Shown: positions 52,082-58,625 of the stretch, piece after piece | Layout: every line of letters begins with the position of its first letter | Position numbering within the stretch: position 1 is the stretch's first letter | Origin: Dimargaris cristalligena | Lineage: Eukaryota > Kickxellomycota > Dimargaritomycetes > Dimargaritales > Dimargaritaceae | Length of the DNA stretch: 58,625 nucleotides | Direction of reading: 5' to 3' | NCBI GenBank assembly: GCA_027576995.1 | Contig: JANBQC010000110.1 | Span: forward strand, 1 to 58,625 | Notes under the pieces: model-generated | The model's input: only the letters and a program-made list of their open reading frames with translations | Databases searched by the model: none | Told to the model about the DNA's origin: nothing | Position numbers and translations under genes: made by a program

Positions 52082-53778
52082 ATGTCCGGCAGAATGGACT
52101 CCCGCGAGTCCAAAGTGACATCCTTCATTCTGTTCAGCACCATCGTGGCTTCGCTGGCGTCTTTTAACGTCGGCTGGAACACCGGTGTGACTAACATTCC
52201 CGAAGAAACCATTCGCAAATGTGTTAATAACGGCGGAGAGGGCATCCCCCCCACCCTTTGTGTTACCAACTCGATTACATGGTAAGCCTGCGATGCGCGT
52301 CCCCCCAGGGCGGTTAGGTTCACCCTAGTCCGTTTCTCTCGTCCTATGCTATTCAAGCCGTTTTTTTTAAAAAAAATTAGTCCTAGCTCTGGGCTGAAGC
52401 TGGCCTAATGATACCAGCAGTTTGATTATCGGTATTCTAATCATAGTTTGGTTCATATGTTTGTATTGCCCGATACTTCATTCGCCCTACATTCCGGCCA
52501 TGACATTTCCTTTATATTACTAGGGGTGCTTCCGTGGCCATGTTCGCCATCGGTGGTCTGATTGGTGGGTTGACCGCCGGTATGGTGGCCAACCGATTCG
52601 GTCGGCGCCTGGTGCTGATGTTCAACAACATTTTCTTTACCCTGGGCGGTATCGTACTGGCCATCAGCCCCAACGTGGCTGTGTTTGCCTTTGGTCGTAT
52701 TCTTACCGGTATCGGCTGTGGTGTGTCCTCTGTCGTCGTGTCGACTTTCATGGGTGAGATTTCCAGTAACCGGAACCGTGGTGCCCTCGGCTCCATGTTG
52801 CAATTGACGCTGAACATCGGTATCCTAGCGACCCAGTGCATTGGTCTCGGTCTGGATAATGTTCCCGGATGGCGTATTCTCCTGGCGTTGACGGCCGTGC
52901 CCGCCTTGGCCCAGGTGCTGCTGCTGTTCGGCTGTGTCGAAACCCCGCGCTGGTTGGCCTCCAAGGGTCGCTACGAGGATGCCCGCCGGTCGCTGGAGAA
53001 ACTGCGTTCCGGTTACGATATTGAACAGGAGTACGACGAGATTGTGCGTGCCCAGCGCCCCGATTCTACCGAATCCGCCGAGGCCGCCGGTAAAAAAATG
53101 GGTGACGTCGAACATGCTACCCACTCCTTCGGGGCCACCACCACCTACTCCGTGTGGGACCTGGTCACCGGCCGGGCAGGTCCCGTGCTGCGCCGTCATC
53201 TGTTCATCTCCATCTTTTTGCACATGGCCCAGCAGCTCACCGGTATCAACGGTGTGATCTTCTACTCCACCTCCACGTTCCAAAGTGCCTTCGGTGACTC
53301 CGCCAAGTATGTCACTATCGGTGCCGTGGGCAGTCTCGGTGTGCTGGTGACCTCCGCCTCTCTGATGTTGGTCGATCGCCTGGGCCGTAAGAAGCTCCTC
53401 TTCCTCAGTGCCGCCGGTATGGCCCTCAGTTCGACATTGCTGGTGATTGGTACCGTCACCAAGACCGACCCGCTGGTGCTGGCCGCCGTGATGCTGTTCA
53501 TTACCTTCTTCGGTATCGGTCTCGGGCCCATCCCCTGGTTGATCGTGTCGGAACTGTTCCCCACCAACGCCGTCGGTGCCGCTTCGTCCGTGGCCATTGG
53601 CGCCAACTACCTGTGCAACTTCGCCATTGCTATGCTGTTCCCTTATATTGCCAGCGCCTTGGGCAGTTACGGTTTCGTGCCCTACGCCATCGTGGGTGTG
53701 GTCTGCGCGGTCATTATCCTTATGTTCGTTCCCGAAACTAAGGGCAAGTCCCTCGAAGAAATCACCCGCGGTCACTAA
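52082..53778 (+). CDS. MFS sugar transporter, GLUT-like
   Basis: Facilitative or proton-coupled hexose carrier of the plasma membrane. Two exons, 52082-52281 and 52524-53778, with intron 52282-52523 (gtaagc..tag) splitting a Trp codon. The joined protein is 484 residues with 12 expected membrane spans. Family motifs: NRFGRRLVLM (after TM2), GRILTGIGCG, ETPRWLASKGR (PESPR-like, at the central loop), QQLTGINGVIFYS in TM7, DRLGRKKLLFL, GLGPIPWLIVSELFP in TM10 and the C-terminal VPETKGKSLEEI. The short N-terminus (FNVGWNTGVTNIPEE) and QQLTGIN/GPIPW segments look more like animal GLUTs than the yeast HXT type. Specificity is not readable. A palindromic T8/A7 tract sits in the intron. Confidence 0.94.
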
Positions 53779-54844
53779 TCAAAGCCTTCCCTACACCGGG
53801 GCTGGCATTTCAGGTTATACCCCTATGCTAGCCAGGCCTCCAGCCCCTTTTTCTCTGATACTGCTACTTCTACCTATGCGTTACTATACTATCATCAGCT
53901 GGCTCTTTGTAATGGACGGCCTGACTTTCGTTAGTCCACGGCATCTATTCTTCTTTTTAAAATAGGACCGATTCTTTAATCACCCCCAAGTCACATAGAC
54001 TGACTCTCTTCTTAGTTTTACCATACTACCCTTTTCCTAATATTTTACTCTATATACTTTATGAATCAATTACACTACTCTCACTACTTAATGCCAATCC
54101 TTAGCCCAGCAATGCAGTCATTCAATAATTGTCCATTATATTAAAGCGACTCTATGCCTCCGTATTAATATGAAGTAGACGTTATTTCAGACGGGTGATA
54201 AAATTTTATATGTAGATATAAATCCGTGGTGATGATATTTCAAGATTTTAATATATCTAATATGCATCGAACCACTCAATCACTTAGACCGTTTGGTTAG
54301 AGGGGTCAACAATTTAACATGCGCACATTGGACAATCTAATTCGGTAAGTACTGTCATCGCTATCTGGCAACGCTCCAGCGTAAATATTTATCGTACATT
54401 AAGCTAAGAGACCCAGGGCCGCCACTGCTGTATCTCTCTATCGAACCCTGTTAAAAACTCATTCTTGTTATCCCAAATGACGCACTATCTCCAGTACTGA
54501 TTCAACCATCGGTTGGACGGGCAGGCCCTCACAGAGATGAAAGGTTTGCAATTTACCGGTGTTTATATTAGTATAATAACATACGCTGCTAGAATATAAT
54601 CTCTCCTATGGGTCAAAAAGGGAGAAGTGGGCTGTGAGTCAATAAAAAACAACCAAGTTAGAGTCACAAAAAAGGTATTGGGGACATCGAACTACATTTA
54701 CAAATATATAAATATAGATTGTTATTACATGGGTTTGGGGGCGGGGCTAATGTGCCAAACTGCAACTTGATAGTATCTAACCATGTCCCAAATCAGGGGA
54801 CGGTCGACCACGCTAAACCAAAACCATACGCCACCCAGTCTAGA
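53779..54844. other. Convergent intergenic, transporter and ALDH 3' ends
   Basis: About 1.1 kb, AT-rich, with no gene recognised. An open frame at 54719-54937 overlaps the ALDH 3' end and is a shadow. Confidence 0.5.
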
Positions 54845-56392
54845 TTAAGCCAGGAAGTAGGCCAACACAGTAGCCAAAACCGATACTTTGAAGAATGTGA
54901 TCAATTTACCCCAGCTAAAACGGCGGGGAATCGATGAGGACAGCAGGTAGGTGATGATGGACTCCTTCCATCTGTTCTGAGACCCTTCAAACGGCGGGTA
55001 ACGGACTTTCCAGGCGGAATCGGGCGGAAAGCGGAGAGGATTGGTGGCCACGGAACGTACGTGAGAGAATGTATTGAATGTGTATATAGAGTTGTAGCAG
55101 CCCATACCGGAGGCCCCGACTCCACCGAACGGCAGGCTGATTGCCTCGATTTGCATCGCAATATCGTTGACGCATACGCTTCCCGATTTCGTATGGCCGA
55201 TGATACGATCGGACTGGGCCCGGTTGTTGGTGAATACGTACAGGGACAGCGGATGGGGCCGCTTGTTGATGTAGGCGATCATATCATCGGTAGTTTCGGC
55301 CCGCACAATAGGCAGCAGGGGTCCAAAGATCTCTTCCTGCATCAGGGGAGAGTCTTCGGGAACGTCGGTCATGACCATGAGGGGAACGAACCTTTCGTTA
55401 TCGTTCCATTCGCTACGATCCCCAATGACCGTGTGGCTGTCCTTGGCGGTGGCGACCAATTCCGACAGGCGCTGGTAACCCCGGGGGTTGATGATTCGGC
55501 AGTAGGACTCCGACCGGCGGAGCCCATTGGGGTAGAACTCCGTCAGAACCTGTTTCATCGCCGCAATAAGTTTAGTTTCCATGGCGGCGCTACACAGTAT
55601 ATAGTCCGGGGCCACACAAGTCTGGCCGGCGTTGAGCATTTTGCCCCACACAATGCGCCGGGCAACCACTAGCGGATCAACATCGTCCAGCACCACCGTG
55701 GGACTCTTGCCCCCCAATTCCAAAGTGACGGGCGTTAGAAACTCCGCGGCCGCCCGGAGAACGATTTGGCCGACCCGCCCGGAGCCCGTGAATAAGATGT
55801 GGTCGAATTGGTGGGTCAGTAAACTGGTGGTCTGGGCCGCCCCCCCGAGGACCACCTGGCATACCGCCGGATCCAGGTACCGGGCCACCAGGCGTTGGAC
55901 TAGCGCGGCCGTATGGACCGCCAGTTCCGAGGGTTTCAAAATCACCGTATTACCGGCGGCCAGGGCCCCCGCGAGGGGTTTCAACAAAAGCCGTACAGGG
56001 TAGTTCCAGGGGCCGACGAGCAGCACCATGCCCAGCGGGGTGCTTCGGGTTTCCAAGGTCATGGTGGTGTAGAGGAGTTCCTTGGCGGGATACTTGGGTT
56101 TGCACCAGCTGTCGAGCTGGGCCAAAGCCGTGCTGATTTCCCGCTGCACAGGCCGGAGTTCGCACATTTCGCTTTCGTGGGTGCATTTGTTCAAGTCGGC
56201 CGAGAGGGCAGCTTGCCATTCGGCCCGGTGATTGTCAATCATGTGAAAAAGGGCCTCGAGCTGCTCCCGCCGTTTGGCCAGGGACTGCCGGAACAGTTGG
56301 GACTCGGTGTGACGACGGAGTTCGGCAGTCAAGTCCTGGATTTCCGCGGCGGTGTGGAACACCAATTCGGGAGGGGTCACTACTTCAGACAT
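54845..56392 (-). CDS. Fatty aldehyde dehydrogenase, ALDH3/Hfd1 type
   Basis: NAD(P)-dependent oxidation of medium- and long-chain aldehydes to fatty acids; yeast Hfd1 also supplies a coenzyme Q precursor. Intronless, 515 residues. Conserved segments: TPLGMVLLVGPWNYPV (~118-133), cofactor-binding ILKPSELA (151-158), FTGSGRVGQ (201-209), LELGGKSP with the general-base Glu225, NAGQTCVAPDY with nucleophile Cys259, and EEIFGPLLPI. A C-terminal hydrophobic stretch (~497-515, FFKVSVLATVLAYFLA) is the tail anchor typical of class-3 membrane ALDHs, placing it on ER, mitochondrial or lipid-droplet membrane. There is a TATA element 173 bp upstream and a CCAAT box at 56554-56558. No anomaly. Confidence 0.95.
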   Translation of the reverse strand: MSEVVTPPELVFHTAAEIQDLTAELRRHTESQLFRQSLAKRREQLEALFHMIDNHRAEWQAALSADLNKCTHESEMCELRPVQREISTALAQLDSWCKPKYPAKELLYTTMTLETRSTPLGMVLLVGPWNYPVRLLLKPLAGALAAGNTVILKPSELAVHTAALVQRLVARYLDPAVCQVVLGGAAQTTSLLTHQFDHILFTGSGRVGQIVLRAAAEFLTPVTLELGGKSPTVVLDDVDPLVVARRIVWGKMLNAGQTCVAPDYILCSAAMETKLIAAMKQVLTEFYPNGLRRSESYCRIINPRGYQRLSELVATAKDSHTVIGDRSEWNDNERFVPLMVMTDVPEDSPLMQEEIFGPLLPIVRAETTDDMIAYINKRPHPLSLYVFTNNRAQSDRIIGHTKSGSVCVNDIAMQIEAISLPFGGVGASGMGCYNSIYTFNTFSHVRSVATNPLRFPPDSAWKVRYPPFEGSQNRWKESIITYLLSSSIPRRFSWGKLITFFKVSVLATVLAYFLA

Positions 56393-57429
56393 GGTGGGAA
56401 TGGACTGGCGTGCCGAAGAGAGGGGGTACAGTAGCTATACACGCTGATAAAGAAACAATGGGGGTATTGAGATTGCTAGAGGGATAATAAGAGGGACTAG
56501 GGGAGGTGGGAAGAAAGAAGTAAGCATGTCGGATGGGTGAGAACAGGCGGGAGTCCAATGAGCGCTTTTATACGGAGGCCGGCGGCAGCGTGCTCATAGG
56601 GGTGGGCTGGAACAGGGAAGGCACTCCCTAATTCATCACTGGCGTACTGGGCAGGGGTCCGGGGCATGTGTATAAACAGCTATTATAAGCAACGGGGCCT
56701 TTCCCTGTTGGCTTAATCCAGTAATCCGGTGACTTGACTGCCGCATCTCGGTATATGACCACCACTGGATCTATTCAAGACCGCAGATTACGTCTATATC
56801 GACCCAATTCCCAGCAGGGGGCCCTAATATCAGCCATGCACTCCCTATGCGACGGTCGGCAAGCCATCAAGGGAGATTTCCGGTTGGACCGAATTCAAGA
56901 AATACGGCCCAAAATAACGGCTATTCTTGTGACCTGTTAACAAGCCGGGTTTACATTGGAACCCCCTCTCGCTTTTTATGGCATGTGCACTTCTTAGTCG
57001 AGCGGACTTTCATGGTGCGGCTGTGTAAATCAAGATCCTACCACATAACCCTTCATAATTATTGGTAGCCTCAAACTATCGCCTCCTTTTCCAAGGCGTA
57101 CAAGGTCAGCCATCACCATATTCCCACCTGATATCTAAGAATGGTCCCAGTCTGGTTTATCAATAGTATTTATTAGAAATCAGTTTGATTAATCGGTAAT
57201 AGCAAGTGGGCGATTCGCTTAATAAGGCATTAGTCCAGATCACAATCACTGGAACCGGGTAATAAATCATACGGAATAGGTGTATAGGCGGGAAAGTACA
57301 GCAGTAAAAGTAACTCTATTTTTGACATGGTGGTATAAAAGCTATGGCAAGGATGCGGTGGATGTGAAGAGGTATGGGGAAAGGCGGGGGATGGCGTGAG
57401 GATATCCCGCACTTCCTGGCATTAAAGGT
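56393..57429. other. Intergenic, ALDH promoter and small-gene 3' flank
   Basis: About 1 kb, with no gene beyond the ALDH promoter elements. Open frames at 56734-57068 have no support. Confidence 0.5.
56565..56572 (-). promoter_or_regulatory. TATA box of the ALDH gene
   Basis: TATAAAAG on the minus strand, 173 bp upstream of the start codon. Confidence 0.5.
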
Positions 57430-57657
57430 CTACCAGAAAGACCCGAACGATAGGAAAATGGCGGAGTTGGTACCCATAGTGCCGCCGTAGAGACCAGCGA
57501 CCTGTTTGGAGGTGATTCCAACGGGAAGAATACTATTAGTCTTGGTCGACTTGGAGGTCTTGGCTTTCGAGGACCGGTTTCCAGTGGGCCGGGCTTCGGC
57601 AAACCCAACTGTCACGGCAACAACGGCGACCAGACTAATGAGACGAACGGAAACCAT
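57430..57657 (-). CDS. Small secreted protein, unknown
   Basis: 75 codons, with a textbook signal peptide (MVSVRLISLVAVVAVTVGFA, cleavage near AEA-RP, residue ~23). A basic, Ser/Thr/Lys-rich stretch (NRSSKAKTSKSTKTNS) and a Gly/Ser hydrophobic tail (GTNSAIFLSFGSFW) follow. Codons are the GCC/ACC/TCC/GTT kind used by the certain genes here, which supports it being real. There are no cysteines, so it is not a disulfide-rich effector or antifungal peptide. The tail could be a membrane-interacting segment. It could also be the first exon of a longer gene, but I see no good donor before the stop. No family recognised. Confidence 0.55.
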   Translation of the reverse strand: MVSVRLISLVAVVAVTVGFAEARPTGNRSSKAKTSKSTKTNSILPVGITSKQVAGLYGGTMGTNSAIFLSFGSFW

Positions 57658-58625
57658 AGTGATAGAAATAGCCGCGGCGACAATGGAAGAAGTGATGGCA
57701 GTGATGGCTCAGGTTAATAGGACCCACCAGTGGAAAGGGTACGTAAATCACGGGTACGAAAGGGCGGTTGAAGCTGTATCTAGGTAAAATTAGCGGAAAT
57801 GCGGCTCGTATTAACTAGGAATAGTAGATGGGTGGTAGTAGCGAGGGATGGCTAATAAATTGGGTGATGCAATAATATTAAAAAAATGACTGATATGCTC
57901 TATAAGTGGTAAGTTGAAATGTAAATGGCACGTATGCCACAGGCGAGACCCCCCCTTATATATATATCGCAAAGCCCAGCCTGTTTACATAACGATTAGC
58001 TTACACGATTACCCTGCGAGCGATGGCTTCGATGCTCCGAGCGGTAGATTGCCGTCCCCTCACCTATGCCCATACCCTTACTCATACCCTCCCCCGTCTT
58101 CAGCTGTCATTGCAACTACAATGGTTTCGGCTGTCGAAAAAAGCAGACCATCTGGTTGGCTATAACATTAAATATCATTACCATGTAAATCAATATACAT
58201 ATGCACAGATACACATGTCCACGCTGGATAGGTCTGGTGTTAATAGCATCTGCGCTTCGGGCGTTCCTGTATCATGGATCATCGATCAGCCAGCCAATAA
58301 CCCTTAATCGGCGAGGGTCTTGAAAGCGGGCTGACGGAAAACCCTATACCCCCACTAGAAATCCCCCAAAAAACATCGACCCTCTCCGCCTATTGGATAG
58401 TACCCCGATTGGATTTTGAACACCTCCCTCTAAATATGATTGGAACAATGGTGTAACTCAGATTGACCTGGCAGGGGTGGTGTTTGCCTAAGGTAGAGTT
58501 TAAGAAGGGGAATGGGCCCACTGCCGCTATTAGATGCATGCAAAAATAGTGTATATGGGTGAAATTCAAACCAGCTGTATAAGGTTTTACACAATACGTG
58601 TATGGGCGAATATATGTGAGAATAA
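57658..58625. other. Right edge, no gene seen
   Basis: AT-rich at 57850-57970, then mixed composition. The open frames at 57914-58307 overlap each other and show no coding character. Confidence 0.45.

Noticed and set aside
52825..53775. 316-codon minus-strand open frame
   Set aside because: Antisense shadow of the sugar transporter's main exon; Gly/His/Gln-rich with no domain.

Overview
The window is nuclear DNA from a fungus. Genes are on both strands and independently spaced. Eleven spliceosomal introns of about 150-500 bp with GT..AG ends (donors mostly GTAAGT or GTAGGT) can be placed by restoring conserved proteins. The protein set is eukaryotic: a 26S proteasome ATPase, histones H2A and H2B, cytosolic ribosomal protein eS4, Nsa2, Ddi1 and Ptc7. 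Two secreted proteins built from strings of hevein-type (CBM18) chitin-binding domains, Thr-rich secreted proteins, and a DDX41-type helicase (a family absent from baker's yeast) suggest an early-diverging lineage. My guess is Zoopagomycota/Kickxellomycotina, for example a Dimargaris-like mycoparasite, but this is inference.

Layout. 0.7-7.0 kb: a secreted Pro/Ala/Thr-rich orphan, the proteasome ATPase Rpt3 and a TPMT-like methyltransferase, all on the plus strand. 7.4-10.0 kb: a DHA2-type MFS exporter (minus). 11.8-16.6 kb: divergent histone H2B (minus) and H2A (plus) sharing a 1.8-kb intergenic region, then a five-exon Ptc7-type mitochondrial PP2C phosphatase. 18-24.3 kb: two CBM18 chitin-binding proteins with four and seven domains (minus). 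24.3-29.6 kb: gene-poor DNA with an assembly gap. 29.6-31.6 kb: two MAPEG-family membrane proteins in tandem (minus). 34.4-38.4 kb: eS4 and Ddi1 (minus). 39.2-40.2 kb: an unrecognised multi-pass membrane protein, directly followed by a second gap. 41.4-45.1 kb: Nsa2 (plus) converging on DDX41 (minus). 45.1-52.1 kb: a 7-kb stretch with no recognisable gene. 52.1-57.7 kb: a GLUT-like sugar transporter (plus), a membrane-anchored ALDH3-type fatty aldehyde dehydrogenase (minus) and a small secreted protein (minus).

There is no operon-like organisation. Functional links are limited to the histone pair, the tandem MAPEG paralogues and the two CBM18 genes. I found no transposon, tRNA, rRNA or CRISPR array. 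Both N gaps are flanked by exact direct repeats (81 and 79 bp) whose starts are 177 bp apart in each case, which marks them as unmerged contig ends rather than biology. No clearly new system is evident. The best follow-up targets are the tandemly expanded CBM18 array, the orphan membrane and secreted proteins, and the histone intergenic region.
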